Shown here: positions 43,921 to 53,486 of the stretch, in pieces
Layout of the letters: the number at the start of each line of letters is the position of its first letter
Numbering within the stretch: the first letter of the stretch is position 1
Assembly: GCF_001306175.1 (NCBI RefSeq)
Contig: NZ_LGKN01000004.1
Location: forward strand, 641,446-705,445
Direction: 5' to 3'
DNA: 64,000 nt
Origin: Ardenticatena maritima
GTDB lineage: Bacteria; Chloroflexota; Anaerolineae; Ardenticatenales; Ardenticatenaceae
Notes under the pieces: generated by a model
Database searches by the model: none
Seen by the model: only the letters and a program-made list of their open reading frames with translations
Told to the model about the DNA's origin: nothing
Position numbers and translations under genes: made by a program

Positions 43921-45450
43921 ATGAGCGTGCCAGCCACGGAATTCATCAGCCGCCGCCCCGACCCCGCCGCAATCGTCATCTTTGGCGCGTCGGGCGACCT
44001 GACACGCCGCAAACTCATGCCCGCGCTGTATGCGCTCTACACACACGGGCTTTTGCCCCAACGTTTCGCCATCCTCGGCTTTTCGCGCCGCGATTGGAGC
44101 GATGATGATTTTCGCACCACCATGCGCGACGCCGTAGCCGAGTTTGGGCGTGTCCCGCTCGACACCACGCAATGGGATGAATTCGCCGCGCGGCTCTTCT
44201 ACCTGGACGCGCAAGGGTACGACCACCTGGAAGATTACCAACGCCTGCGCGACCGCCTCAACACGCTTGATGAAACAGAGGGCACCGACGGCAACCGCCT
44301 CTTCTACGCCGCAACCCCGCCGCAAGCCTTTGTGCCCATCGTCGAATCGCTGGGTGCGGTAGGGTTGAACCAGCCGCCGCGCGAAGGGGCGTGGGTGCGC
44401 CTTGTCATCGAAAAACCCTTCGGCACCGACCTCGCCAGCGCCCGCGCCCTCAACGCCCGCATTCAGCACGTCTTTGACGAATCGCAGATTTACCGCATTG
44501 ACCACTACCTGGGCAAAGAAGCCGTCCAGAACCTGCTGGCGTTCCGGTTCGCCAACAGCCTGTTTGAACCCATCTGGAACCGCAACCACATCGAACAGGT
44601 GCAAATCACCGTCGCCGAGTCCATCGGCGTTGAAAACCGTGCCGGCTACTACGACCGCGTGGGCGCCTTGCGCGACATGGTGCAAAACCACCTCATGCAA
44701 CTGGTCACGTTGATTGCCATGGAGCCCCCCGCCTCATTCGACGCCGAAGCCGTGCGCAACGAGAAAGTCAAAGTCCTGCGCGCCATTCGCCCATTCGATG
44801 AAAACGCCATCCGCACGCGGATTGTGCGCGGGCAGTATGGTCCCGGTGTGGTGAACGAAAAGCCGGTGCGCGGCTACCGCGAAGAAGAAGGCGTCGCGCC
44901 CGACAGCACCACGGAGACCTACGTTGCGCTCCAACTTGAAATTGAAAACTGGCGTTGGGCGGGCATTCCGTTCTACCTGCGCACCGGCAAACGCCTCCCG
45001 CGCAAAGTCTCCGAAATCGCCGTCATCTTTCGCCGCCCGCCGTTGCTCATTTTCGACGACCAGCGCCGCCGCAAAATGGAACAAAACGTGCTCTATCTCC
45101 AAATCCAGCCCCACGAAGGGCTTTCGCTCAGCGTCAACATCAAAATTCCCGGCGCCACCATGCGGCTGGAACCGGTGATGATGGACTTCTGCTACCACGG
45201 CAGTTTTGAATTCGCCATTCCCGAAGCCTACGAACGCCTGCTCCTGGACGCCTGGCTGGGCGACGCCACGCTTTTCATCCGCGCCGATGAAACCGAAGCG
45301 TCGTGGGCGCTCTTCACACCGGTGCTGGAAGCGTGGCAACGCATGCCCCCGCCCGACTTCCCGAACTACGCCGCAGGCACATGGGGACCGCCTGAAGCGG
45401 ATGAATTGCTGGCGCGCAACGGCCACGCGTGGAAACTGATGCTCTTGTGA
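43921..45450 (+). CDS. zwf: glucose-6-phosphate 1-dehydrogenase
   Basis: This 509-residue enzyme oxidises glucose 6-phosphate to 6-phosphogluconolactone with NADP. It shows the coenzyme motif GASGDLTRRKLMPALY, the catalytic stretch RIDHYLGKE, and FRFANSLFEPIWNR typical of the family; length is standard. The ATG has AGGGAG upstream; an earlier in-frame ATG lacks a site. The lactonase gene follows after nine bases, so the two first steps of the oxidative pentose phosphate route are joined. Confidence 0.95.
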   Translation: MSVPATEFISRRPDPAAIVIFGASGDLTRRKLMPALYALYTHGLLPQRFAILGFSRRDWSDDDFRTTMRDAVAEFGRVPLDTTQWDEFAARLFYLDAQGYDHLEDYQRLRDRLNTLDETEGTDGNRLFYAATPPQAFVPIVESLGAVGLNQPPREGAWVRLVIEKPFGTDLASARALNARIQHVFDESQIYRIDHYLGKEAVQNLLAFRFANSLFEPIWNRNHIEQVQITVAESIGVENRAGYYDRVGALRDMVQNHLMQLVTLIAMEPPASFDAEAVRNEKVKVLRAIRPFDENAIRTRIVRGQYGPGVVNEKPVRGYREEEGVAPDSTTETYVALQLEIENWRWAGIPFYLRTGKRLPRKVSEIAVIFRRPPLLIFDDQRRRKMEQNVLYLQIQPHEGLSLSVNIKIPGATMRLEPVMMDFCYHGSFEFAIPEAYERLLLDAWLGDATLFIRADETEASWALFTPVLEAWQRMPPPDFPNYAAGTWGPPEADELLARNGHAWKLMLL

Positions 45451-45459
45451 GGAAAACGC

Positions 45460-46215
45460 ATGGGGACACAACAAATCCTGGTCGCCGACAACTGGACCAC
45501 AACCGCCGCCCAAACCATCGTGCGCCTGCTCACCGACGCCATAGCCGCTCGCGGCGTCTGTTCGCTGGCGTTGGCGGGCGGCTCCACACCGCGCGAAGTC
45601 TACCGCCTGCTCGCCACCCCCACCTGGCGCGACCGTCTCGACTGGTCGCGCGTGCATGTTTTTTGGGGCGATGAGCGCACCGTTCCACCCGACCACCCCG
45701 ACAGCAACTACCGCATGGCGCACGAAGCCCTGCTGGCGCACGTGCCCATCCCGCCCGAAAACATCCACCGCATGGCGGGCGAGCAGCCCCCGGACGTTGC
45801 CGCCGCCGCCTACGCCGAAGAGTTGCGCGCCCACTTCGGGCTTCCATTCGGCGCATGGCCCCGCTTCGACCTCATCTTGCTCGGCATGGGCGATGACGGG
45901 CACACCGCCTCACTCTTCCCACACACCGACGCCCTCTGTGATTGGGAACATCTGACGCACGCGCTCTTTGTCCCGAAACTGAACACCTGGCGGCTCACGC
46001 TCACCGTCCCCACCATCAACCACGCCCGCCATGTGCTCTTTCTCGTGCGGGGCGCACCCAAAGCCGCCACCGTCGCCCGCGTGCTGGAAGGCGTGTTTGC
46101 GCCCAAAACCTTTCCCGCTATGCTCATCCACCCGCGCGACGGCACCCTGACCTGGCTCCTCGACCGGGATGCCGCGCACCAACTCACGCACACACAACCT
46201 GAATACGTGGAGTGA
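45460..46215 (+). CDS. pgl: 6-phosphogluconolactonase
   Basis: The 251-residue enzyme hydrolyses the lactone made by Zwf. Motifs are [31 protein letters not shown] and [14 protein letters not shown] with the catalytic His. Its position after zwf supports the call over the related glucosamine-6-phosphate isomerase. GAGG precedes the ATG. A phosphodiesterase gene follows seven bases later. Confidence 0.93.
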   Translation: MGTQQILVADNWTTTAAQTIVRLLTDAIAARGVCSLALAGGSTPREVYRLLATPTWRDRLDWSRVHVFWGDERTVPPDHPDSNYRMAHEALLAHVPIPPENIHRMAGEQPPDVAAAAYAEELRAHFGLPFGAWPRFDLILLGMGDDGHTASLFPHTDALCDWEHLTHALFVPKLNTWRLTLTVPTINHARHVLFLVRGAPKAATVARVLEGVFAPKTFPAMLIHPRDGTLTWLLDRDAAHQLTHTQPEYVE

Positions 46216-46222
46216 AAACGCC

Positions 46223-47002
46223 ATGGAAACACCAACACAACCACTCACGTGGGCGGATTTTCAGGCTGAACGCCAACGCCGCGGCATACCGTTCATCGTC
46301 GCGCACCGTGGGGCGTCGGCGCTGGAACCGGAAAACACCCTCGCCGCCTTTTCGCGCGCGCTGGCAGACGGCGCAGACGCCATCGAAACCGACTTGCGCT
46401 TTTCAGCCGACGATGAAATCGTGCTTCACCACGACGAAACGCTCGACCGCACCACCGCGGGGCACGGCTACGTCCGCGACCTCCCGTTGCGCGAGTTGAA
46501 GCGCATTCCCATTCGGCGGCTCGATGGGCAGGGCTTCACCGACGAACGTATCCCCACGCTCGTCGAACTGCTGGACCTCACGCAGGCGCGCGTACCCCTT
46601 CTGCTAGAACTCAAAGACCCGCTCTTTCGCGACCGCGCCTACGCCCGCCGCCTGGTGGACATCCTCGCCGCCTACGACATGCTCGGACGGACCGCCATCG
46701 CTTCGTTTCATCTGGAACATGTGCGCACGGTGCACGCCATTTGCCCCGAAATCCCCGTGGGCTACATCACCCTGCACAACCCCTTCCCCGTCAAAGCGCC
46801 GCTCCTCGGCCCCTTCTGGCCGCTCCTCCTGCTGAACCCGCTTTATGTGAAGTGGGCGCACGCCATGGGCAAAATCGTCTGCCCCCTCGACCCCAACCCC
46901 GAACGGCGCGTGCGCTGGTATCTGCGGCTCGGCGTGGATGCGCTGCTGGCTAATCATCCTCGCCGTGTGCGCGAGGCGCTTCTGGCGTCTCATTCTCGCT
47001 GA
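46223..47002 (+). CDS. glycerophosphodiester phosphodiesterase
   Basis: The 259-residue TIM-barrel enzyme hydrolyses glycerophosphodiesters to glycerol 3-phosphate and an alcohol. It has the family's metal and catalytic motifs [41 protein letters not shown] positions (catalytic His pair), and LLELKDPL. There is no signal peptide, so it is cytoplasmic. The last 53 bases overlap the converging glycosyltransferase gene. Confidence 0.9.
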   Translation: METPTQPLTWADFQAERQRRGIPFIVAHRGASALEPENTLAAFSRALADGADAIETDLRFSADDEIVLHHDETLDRTTAGHGYVRDLPLRELKRIPIRRLDGQGFTDERIPTLVELLDLTQARVPLLLELKDPLFRDRAYARRLVDILAAYDMLGRTAIASFHLEHVRTVHAICPEIPVGYITLHNPFPVKAPLLGPFWPLLLLNPLYVKWAHAMGKIVCPLDPNPERRVRWYLRLGVDALLANHPRRVREALLASHSR

Positions 47003-48290
47003 ACGCGGGCAAATGGTGCGGGAGTTCGTGCCCACAGCATTCATGCAACGCCATTTGCAACGCATGGCGCAGCACGTGGAAGGAGTAGAACCGCCGCCCC
47101 AGTTCATAGTTGTGCGCCACATCCTCAGCCGCTGAATCAGGGTTGAGCAGCACCTCGCGGGCGCGTTCCAGGCATTGCTGCTGCACAAACCCATCGAAAT
47201 GGATGACGCGGAAGCCTTTCGGACCAATATCGGTTTTGAAAATCTCGTAGCGGTTCATCAAAATGGGGCGGCGATAGTACACGGCTTCCAAAAAGGCGTT
47301 GCCAAACCCTTCAATCGCCGAGGGATAGGTCACCAGGTCGGCGGCTTGATAGACATCGCGCAGGCTGTATACCTTGCGCCCATCGGGGGTGCGCCCACGC
47401 CGATACGCCACGCGTTCCGCCGCGTAGATGATACGCACACCGAGCAGGTCGGCGTATTCGCGCAAGTACGCCGCATACTCGTGCCCCTCATCCCCCGAGG
47501 CATGCGAAATGACCAGCACCGCCGAAATCCCCATGCGTTGCAAGCGTGCCACAATCTCGATGGATTGCTCAATCCGCTTGCGCGGCACAACGCGCGTGGG
47601 CTGCAAAATGAAAAACGCCCCCTCGGGAATTCCCAGCTCCGCGCGAATGTCAGCGGCGTATTCGTCGGGGGGTGGGGGCGGCGTTTCAAAATCCATCACA
47701 TTGGGGATGACCCGTGAAGAAGCGCCTGTGCGCAAGGCAAGTTGTTCGCGCGCGTAGGAGTTGATGACCACGTGATATACCGGCTGCAAAACGGGGGGAA
47801 ACGCACCACGCAAGTAGTCGTCAGCGGCGGAAACGGCATAGCGCTCGCGTTCCCACCAAAAATCGTGGTGATGCCCCAGAACGGGCAAGGCGGTTTCGGC
47901 GATGAACTCGGTCAGCGCCACACCCAGGGGGACGTTCATGGGGAGCGAAAGCGCGTTTTCTGTAATCAGCACCTCAACGCCAAACTTTGCTGTGAAGGTA
48001 TACAGCGCCTCTTTGAGACGCCCGGCGAGCTTCTGCACTTGCTCGCTGACGGCACGTGAGCGCCGTTCATCGTCAAACAAATCGCGGTTGATCGCGGCGA
48101 CATCGGGATGCGTGAAGTGTGCTTCGGGCACGACAAAGGAAACGTCTTCGGGCCACTCGGATTGCCCGGCAAAGAAGAAGCATTCATGCCCCATCTCGCG
48201 CAAGACGGCGACCCACTTGCGCACTTCCAGCGAAACCCCATCCGTGCCGTGAAAGCGTGTCGAAACAAAACCAATACGGAGTGGACTCAT
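46950..48290 (-). CDS. family 4 glycosyltransferase (first copy)
   Basis: The 446-residue GT-B enzyme has an N-terminal Rossmann domain ([29 protein letters not shown]) and a C-terminal donor-binding domain ([17 protein letters not shown], then [15 protein letters not shown] with the retaining-type E-x7-E motif). The first segment resembles enzymes that make mannosylglucosylglycerate-type compatible solutes, which would suit a thermophile, but the acceptor is not determined. The gene ends inside the converging phosphodiesterase gene. Confidence 0.82.
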   Translation of the reverse strand: MSPLRIGFVSTRFHGTDGVSLEVRKWVAVLREMGHECFFFAGQSEWPEDVSFVVPEAHFTHPDVAAINRDLFDDERRSRAVSEQVQKLAGRLKEALYTFTAKFGVEVLITENALSLPMNVPLGVALTEFIAETALPVLGHHHDFWWERERYAVSAADDYLRGAFPPVLQPVYHVVINSYAREQLALRTGASSRVIPNVMDFETPPPPPDEYAADIRAELGIPEGAFFILQPTRVVPRKRIEQSIEIVARLQRMGISAVLVISHASGDEGHEYAAYLREYADLLGVRIIYAAERVAYRRGRTPDGRKVYSLRDVYQAADLVTYPSAIEGFGNAFLEAVYYRRPILMNRYEIFKTDIGPKGFRVIHFDGFVQQQCLERAREVLLNPDSAAEDVAHNYELGRRFYSFHVLRHALQMALHECCGHELPHHLPAFSENETPEAPRAHGEDD

Positions 48291-48346
48291 CGGATAGGCT
48301 CCTCTCTTTCAAATGGTGGTCATATTGTGCCCGAAGTGGTTGAAAT

Positions 48347-48374
48347 AAAAAAGCCGCCCCGTTTGGGGCGGCGC
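48347..48374 (-). terminator. terminator of the ferredoxin gene
   Basis: An 8-bp stem of G-C pairs (48355-48362 with 48367-48374) with a T-rich tail on the minus strand, 18 bases after the ferredoxin stop. Confidence 0.85.
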
Positions 48375-48391
48375 TTTGACGGCAAAAAAGA

Positions 48392-48625
48392 TTATTTGAA
48401 GAAATCGGCGTTCTTTTGAATGAAATGCTTCCACTGTTCGGGCACTTCCACGTCTTCAAAAATCGCTTCGACAGGGCATTCCGGGGCGCAAGCGCCGCAG
48501 TCAATGCATTCGTCCGGGTGGATGTAGTACTGATCCGGACCTTCGTAGATGCAGTCCACCGGGCAGACTTCGACACACGCGGCGTCTTTCACGCCAATGC
48601 ACGGTTCACAAATCACGTAGGCCAT
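48392..48625 (-). CDS. fdxA: seven-iron ferredoxin
   Basis: The 77-residue electron carrier has the cluster ligands CEPCIGVKDAACVEVCPVDC and CIDCGACAPECP, which is the 3Fe-4S plus 4Fe-4S pattern of FdxA. The C-terminal extension is short. AAGGAGG precedes the ATG and a promoter sits at the end of the alanine dehydrogenase gene, so it is transcribed alone. Redox partners are not visible here. Confidence 0.93.
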   Translation of the reverse strand: MAYVICEPCIGVKDAACVEVCPVDCIYEGPDQYYIHPDECIDCGACAPECPVEAIFEDVEVPEQWKHFIQKNADFFK

Positions 48626-48667
48626 GGTCGAATCCTCCTTACTGTTTCAGTCGCCGAACACGGCAGC

Positions 48668-48696
48668 ATTGTACTCCATATCACAAATTCAGTCAA
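48668..48696 (-). promoter_or_regulatory. promoter of the ferredoxin gene
   Basis: TTGACT-N17-TACAAT on the minus strand; the -35 box lies in the last codons of ald. Confidence 0.7.
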
Positions 48697-49813
48697 CAAC
48701 TTCGGGGGCGAGCAAGGTTTCCAGCGGCGTGTAGGGCAAGCCAAAGGCTTCGGCCACCGCCGGATAGGTGATATGCCCCTTGAAGACATTGACACCCTTT
48801 GCCAGCGCCGGGTCCTGGCGAATGGCGTCCAGCCCGTGCGCGGCGAGTTTGAGCGTGTAGGGCAACGTGGCGTTGTTGAGGGCGTAGGTGCTGGTGCGCG
48901 GAACCGCGCCGGGCATGTTCGCCACGCAGTAGTGCAAGACGCCATCCACAAAGAAGGTGGGGTTGGAGTGCGTCGTCGGGCGCGTGGTTTCGATACACCC
49001 ACCCTGGTCAACAGCCACGTCCACAATCACCGAACCGGGCTTCATCGTGCTGACCATTTCGCGCGTGACGAGTTTGGGGGCTTTGGCGCCTTTCACCAGC
49101 ACCGCGCCAATGAGCAAGTCGGCGCGTTTGACGGCTTCGGCAATGTTGTGCGTGTTGGACGCAATGGTCGTCAAGCGACCGCCAAAGATTTCTTCCAGAT
49201 AGCGCAAGCGGTCCACGTTGATATCGAGGATGACCACATTAGCGCCCATTCCCAGCGCGATTTTGGCGGCGTTTGTGCCGACAACACCACCCCCAATGAT
49301 AACCACCGTCGCCGGGCGCACACCGGGCACACCGCCAAGCAGCTTCCCACGCCCACCATTCATTTTTTCGAGGTAGTATGCCCCCACCTGCACCGCCATA
49401 CGCCCCGCCACTTCGCTCATGGGCGTCAGCAACGGCAGGCGGCCATCGGGCAGTTCAACCGTTTCGTACGCAATCCCGATGACGCCACTGTCGCGCATGG
49501 CGAGGGTCAGGCGCTCATCGGCGGCAAGGTGCAGGTAGGTGAACAGGATGAGGTCGGGGCGCAAGAAGTCGTATTCCTGCGGCAGGGGCTCTTTGACTTT
49601 GACAACCATTTCCGCCCCCCACGCTTCCGCCGCCGATGCAACAATGGATGCACCAGCCGCGCGGTAATCGTCATCCGAAAAACCGCTCCCTTCGCCCGCG
49701 CCGGTCTCCACCAGCACACTGTGCCCGGCGTCCACCAGCTGGCGCACCGATGCAGGCGTCAATCCGACACGGTATTCGTTATCCTTGATTTCCTTCGGCA
49801 CTCCTACGATCAT
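48689..49813 (-). CDS. ald: alanine dehydrogenase
   Basis: The 374-residue enzyme interconverts alanine and pyruvate with NAD. Family landmarks are [18 protein letters not shown], the catalytic Lys in [15 protein letters not shown] with the catalytic His, the coenzyme fold [14 protein letters not shown] and the conserved [16 protein letters not shown] precedes the ATG. It lies 43 bases after the second GT4 gene and may be part of that unit. Confidence 0.95.
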   Translation of the reverse strand: MIVGVPKEIKDNEYRVGLTPASVRQLVDAGHSVLVETGAGEGSGFSDDDYRAAGASIVASAAEAWGAEMVVKVKEPLPQEYDFLRPDLILFTYLHLAADERLTLAMRDSGVIGIAYETVELPDGRLPLLTPMSEVAGRMAVQVGAYYLEKMNGGRGKLLGGVPGVRPATVVIIGGGVVGTNAAKIALGMGANVVILDINVDRLRYLEEIFGGRLTTIASNTHNIAEAVKRADLLIGAVLVKGAKAPKLVTREMVSTMKPGSVIVDVAVDQGGCIETTRPTTHSNPTFFVDGVLHYCVANMPGAVPRTSTYALNNATLPYTLKLAAHGLDAIRQDPALAKGVNVFKGHITYPAVAEAFGLPYTPLETLLAPEVVD

Positions 49814-49856
49814 CGTTGATCCTCCTCAATTGTTGACTCATCACCAGATTGGGAAT

Positions 49857-51008
49857 TTACCAGCGTTCCACTGGTTCGCCTACCAGGGTTGCATACACAT
49901 CGCGGGTCTCGCGGGCGGTACGCTCCCACGAAAACCGCGCCGCCTGCCCCGGACCACGCAAGCGCAATTCATCACGCCAGGCTTTGTCCGTGAGGGCTTT
50001 TTCCATCGCCGCCGCCAGCGCGTCCAGGTCGTCGGGGTCCACCAACACGGCGGCGTCTCCCGCCACTTCGGGAATCCCCCCCCGATTGGACGTAATCACA
50101 GGGGCGGCGCACGCCAGAGCTTCCAGCACGGGCAAGCCAAACCCTTCGTAGAGGCTGGGGAAGACAAAAAGCCGCGCACCGCTGTACAGGTCGGGCAGAA
50201 TGGCGTCGGGGACGTACCCTGTGAAGCGCACCATCTCTTCGAGGTGCAACTCTTCCACCAGCTTGTAAAGCGGGCTGCGCCCCCACTCGCCCGCCCCCGC
50301 CAGAACGAGTTTGGGCAACCCTTCACGCGGCAGGCGCGCATAGGCGCGCAACACACCGGCTGTGTTTTTGCGCGGGTCGGGCGACGCCAGCGCCAACACA
50401 TACGGCGGCTCAATCCCCAACATCAGCGCGGCGCGCTTGCGCGCTTCGGGGCGGTAGCGGGGATGAAAGCGGCGGTGGTCCACGCCGTTGTACACCACAT
50501 GCACCTTGTCGGGGTCAAGGTCAACGTTGTCGAGCAGGCGATGGCGCACCGCATGCGAGACGCAAATGACCGCGCCGGCACGGCGCAGCAAGTTCATTTC
50601 GGCGCTCAGCGTGAGTTGCGAGAGCCGCCCACGCATGCCTTTGCGCAAAGTGGGTTCAAATTCAGAAAGTTCATGAATGGTAATCACCGAGGGGACGTTC
50701 GTCAGCAAATGCGAAAGAGCGTAGGGCGAATGAAACACATCCACTTCGAGTTGGCGCAAGGTGTTGAGCGCCGAAAACGCACCGCGCACGCCGCCCGTGC
50801 CGCTAATGGGGCGGAGCATGACCTGCGGGAGTTCGGTCAAATCTTCAATGCGTTGCTGTCCTGTGGCTTTGCCGGGGTCGTAAAAAACAACCAGTTCATC
50901 GTCGGTCAAGACTGTTTTTGCCAGGGCTTCCACCAAATTGTACGTGTAGCGGCTCACTCCCGGCGGGTCGGTCTGTTGAATGGGCGTCCCATCAATTGCG
51001 ATGCGCAT
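49857..51008 (-). CDS. family 4 glycosyltransferase (second copy)
   Basis: The 383-residue GT-B enzyme begins MRIAIDGTPIQQTDPPGVSR, has VFHSPYALSHLL and VICVSHAVRHRL in the acceptor domain, and LASPDPRKNTAGVLRAY plus FPSLYEGFGLPVLEAL (retaining E-x7-E motif) in the donor domain. It is of the mannosyltransferase-like type that acts on lipid- or glycan-linked acceptors. Uridine kinase lies 24 bases upstream on the same strand. Confidence 0.88.
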   Translation of the reverse strand: MRIAIDGTPIQQTDPPGVSRYTYNLVEALAKTVLTDDELVVFYDPGKATGQQRIEDLTELPQVMLRPISGTGGVRGAFSALNTLRQLEVDVFHSPYALSHLLTNVPSVITIHELSEFEPTLRKGMRGRLSQLTLSAEMNLLRRAGAVICVSHAVRHRLLDNVDLDPDKVHVVYNGVDHRRFHPRYRPEARKRAALMLGIEPPYVLALASPDPRKNTAGVLRAYARLPREGLPKLVLAGAGEWGRSPLYKLVEELHLEEMVRFTGYVPDAILPDLYSGARLFVFPSLYEGFGLPVLEALACAAPVITSNRGGIPEVAGDAAVLVDPDDLDALAAAMEKALTDKAWRDELRLRGPGQAARFSWERTARETRDVYATLVGEPVERW

Positions 51009-51032
51009 TGAGCCTCCCCTTGGGTTTTGGGT

Positions 51033-51707
51033 TCATTCGCTTCTCTTCTTTTGCGCTTGTCGCTCGGCGGCTTCTAAAAGCGAAAGAATGCGCGACGTGA
51101 CCATATCCAGCGCCACACGGTTGTGCCCCCCTCGCGGGATAATCACGTCGGCGTAGCGTTTGCTCGGTTCGACAAACTCCTCGTGCATGGGGCGCACCGT
51201 GGTCAGATACTGCTCGATGACGCTTTGCACACTGCGCCCGCGTTCGCGCGTATCGCGTTCAAGGCGGCGAATGAAGCGAATATCGGCGTCTGTATCCACG
51301 AAAATTTTGACATCGAAGAGCGAACGCAATTCAGGCTCGGCGAAAACGAGGATGCCTTCCACCAAAATGACGGGGCGCGGTTCGACGCGGCGCGTTTCGG
51401 GCAAGCGGGCGTGTGTCGCAAAGTCATAGACGGGAATTTCGACGGGTTGCCCCGCTTGCAACATGCGCAAATGCGCCACCAACAAGCCGGTTTCCAGCGA
51501 GTCGGGATGATCGTAGTTGATGCGCGCCCGTTCGTGGGGCGGCAGGTGGCTCATGTCGCGGTAATAACTGTCATGTTGAATGTAGGCGATGCGTTCCGGC
51601 CCAACCCGTTCCAGAATGGCGCGGCTGACGGTTGTTTTGCCGCTTCCACTTCCGCCGGCAACCCCCACAATCACAGGGCGCTCTTGCATTCGTTCTTCAT
51701 CGAACAT
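51033..51707 (-). CDS. udk: uridine kinase
   Basis: The 224-residue kinase makes UMP and CMP in pyrimidine salvage. It has the P-loop GVAGGSGSGKTT, the base-binding HDSYYRDMSHL, NYDHPDS, and the lid region RRLERDTRERGRS. The start at 51707 overlaps the previous stop by one base (TGATG) with AGGAGAG upstream; a longer frame would run into the ResB-like gene. Confidence 0.93.
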   Translation of the reverse strand: MFDEERMQERPVIVGVAGGSGSGKTTVSRAILERVGPERIAYIQHDSYYRDMSHLPPHERARINYDHPDSLETGLLVAHLRMLQAGQPVEIPVYDFATHARLPETRRVEPRPVILVEGILVFAEPELRSLFDVKIFVDTDADIRFIRRLERDTRERGRSVQSVIEQYLTTVRPMHEEFVEPSKRYADVIIPRGGHNRVALDMVTSRILSLLEAAERQAQKKRSE

Positions 51708-52606
51708 CACGGTTGACTCTCCTGCTTTTGAAATGCCAGCCGCATTATCGCCGAAGCACGCCGAGAAAGCAACTCCCAGCGCCGCATGCACCATCCCAAA
51801 AGCGCAAGCGCCACCATCCCCCACCCCAGCCACGCCAGCCACCACGCAGGCGCATAGTCGGCGTCCACCACGGCGTACCACGCCGCCCGTGGAGCGGGCG
51901 CTTCCCCTTCGGCGAGCACTTCGACGCGCAGCGTTTCCACATCCACGCGCACATCCGCCGGGCGTCCATCCGCCAGGCGCACGCGCTGCACTCCATCGCC
52001 GCCAAAAAAGAGCGGCTCATCGCCCAGCCACACCACCGCGCCGTACCAGCGCGGGCGAATGCGCCAGCCATCGCGACACAGAGGGGCTTGCTCGCGCACG
52101 TCCACGGCTTCGCCATCCCAGCGCACACGCATGTGCAGGGCGCGCCCCGCACCATCGGGCGCGGGCGGCGTCAAAAACCGCTCGAACACGAGCAGATGCT
52201 CGCCGCGCGGCAAGCGCACCGCCGTTTCAGGCGCCAGAAAAAAGCGCCCGTGCCAGCCGGCGGTCAGGTCTAGCCCCCACGCGCCCAGCCAGCACAAAAG
52301 CCCCACCGCCGCTACCGCCCGCCACCCACGCCGCCACCCGCCGCGCAACAGCCAATCCGCCAGCCAGAGCGCCAACACGCCCCCCGCCAGCGCGTACCAG
52401 AACTGTTCGCGCACATCCAGCAGCCCCAGCACGCGCCAGCCTGCCGCCTGCTGTGTGAATTCCGCCAGGGCGGTGGCGTCGCTGTCGGGGCGTTGGGGCA
52501 AACAGGCGCGCGCGATTTCGCCCACCACCAGCAGCGCCAGCGCCGCCGTCGGCACGGCGCGCTGCCAGAGCCAGGTTGTCAGGTCGCTTCGTCGTGCGGC
52601 TCGCAT
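51707..52606 (-). CDS. ResB-like membrane protein
   Basis: The 299-residue protein has an N-terminal helix, a loop with ARACLPQRPDS, then LGLLDVREQFWYALAGGV, a pattern seen in the ResB cytochrome c maturation protein (LIPQ and LFDVYHSWWF in typical members). Two more helices (about 75-115), an extracytoplasmic beta-rich domain (about 130-245) and a C-terminal helix follow. It is shorter than ResB and no ResC gene is adjacent, so a c-type cytochrome role is tentative. The chosen ATG lies at the predicted transcript start (leaderless). Confidence 0.55.
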   Translation of the reverse strand: MRAARRSDLTTWLWQRAVPTAALALLVVGEIARACLPQRPDSDATALAEFTQQAAGWRVLGLLDVREQFWYALAGGVLALWLADWLLRGGWRRGWRAVAAVGLLCWLGAWGLDLTAGWHGRFFLAPETAVRLPRGEHLLVFERFLTPPAPDGAGRALHMRVRWDGEAVDVREQAPLCRDGWRIRPRWYGAVVWLGDEPLFFGGDGVQRVRLADGRPADVRVDVETLRVEVLAEGEAPAPRAAWYAVVDADYAPAWWLAWLGWGMVALALLGWCMRRWELLSRRASAIMRLAFQKQESQP

Positions 52607-52613
52607 GGGTGCC

Positions 52614-52641
52614 ACTATAAACAACGCGCCCGCCGGAGCAA
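52614..52641 (-). promoter_or_regulatory. promoter of the ResB-like gene
   Basis: TTGCTC, a 16-base spacer, and TATAGT on the minus strand. The start would be at about 52606-52607, which is the first base of the ATG. Confidence 0.5.
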
Positions 52642-52660
52642 ATCTCCCATTCGCGCGCAA

Positions 52661-52688
52661 TTGTCGCCGCGCCAAACCTTGCTATCAT
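52661..52688 (+). promoter_or_regulatory. promoter of the sirtuin gene
   Basis: TTGTCG, a 16-base spacer, and TATCAT, with the start about 30 bases before the ATG at 52725. Confidence 0.55.
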
Positions 52689-52724
52689 CACCGGTTGCGT
52701 AGCCATCGAACATGAGAAGTCGCC

Positions 52725-53486
52725 ATGTGTGCAACACCCATTGCCATTCCCGAACCCGTGATTGACGCCTTGCGCAACGCGCGGCACATTGTGGTGCTCA
52801 CCGGCGCGGGCGTCTCCGCCGAAAGCGGTATCCCGACCTTTCGCGAAGCCCAAACCGGCCTGTGGGCGCAGTACCGCCCTGAGGAGTTAGCCACGCCCGA
52901 AGCCTTCCAGCGCCACCCGGAACGTGTGTGGCGCTGGTACGAATGGCGGCGCTCGCTTGTACGTCAAGCCGCGCCGAATCCGGGGCATTTGGCGCTGGCG
53001 CGTATGGAGCGCCTGGCGCCGCGCTTCACACTCATCACCCAAAACGTGGACGGCTTGCACCAGGCGGCGGGCAACCGCCATGTGCTGGAACTGCACGGCA
53101 ACATCATGCGCTCGCGCTGTTCGCGCGAAGGGCGCATCGTCGAACCCGACCCCAACGACACCCACGTGCCACCGCGCTGCCCCCACTGCGGCGCTTTTCT
53201 GCGCCCCGACGTGGTTTGGTTCGGCGAAGCGCTCCCCGCCGACGCGCTCACCGCCGCACAAGAAGCGGCTACCGACGCCGACGTGTTCCTTTCGGTCGGC
53301 ACATCCACCATCGTCTATCCCGCCGCCGCCCTGCCCTTCGACGCCCTGGCGCATGGCGCGTTTGTCGTCGAAATCAACCCCGCCACGACGCCGCTCACGC
53401 CGCACGCCCATGCCGCCCTGCGGGGTCCCGCCGGGCGCATTTTGCCCGCACTGGTGGACACCGTCTGGAACGAGGAGAACGCATGA
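52725..53486 (+). CDS. cobB: SIR2-family NAD-dependent protein deacylase
   Basis: The 253-residue sirtuin removes acyl groups from lysine with NAD. It has GAGVSAESGIPTFR, TQNVDGLHQAAG, the catalytic His in LELHGN, and SVGTSTIVYPAA. The zinc site is atypical: the first pair keeps one Cys (SRCSREG, the second replaced by Glu) while the second pair is CPHC. The FemX-type gene starts inside its stop (ATGA). Confidence 0.9.
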   Translation: MCATPIAIPEPVIDALRNARHIVVLTGAGVSAESGIPTFREAQTGLWAQYRPEELATPEAFQRHPERVWRWYEWRRSLVRQAAPNPGHLALARMERLAPRFTLITQNVDGLHQAAGNRHVLELHGNIMRSRCSREGRIVEPDPNDTHVPPRCPHCGAFLRPDVVWFGEALPADALTAAQEAATDADVFLSVGTSTIVYPAAALPFDALAHGAFVVEINPATTPLTPHAHAALRGPAGRILPALVDTVWNEENA

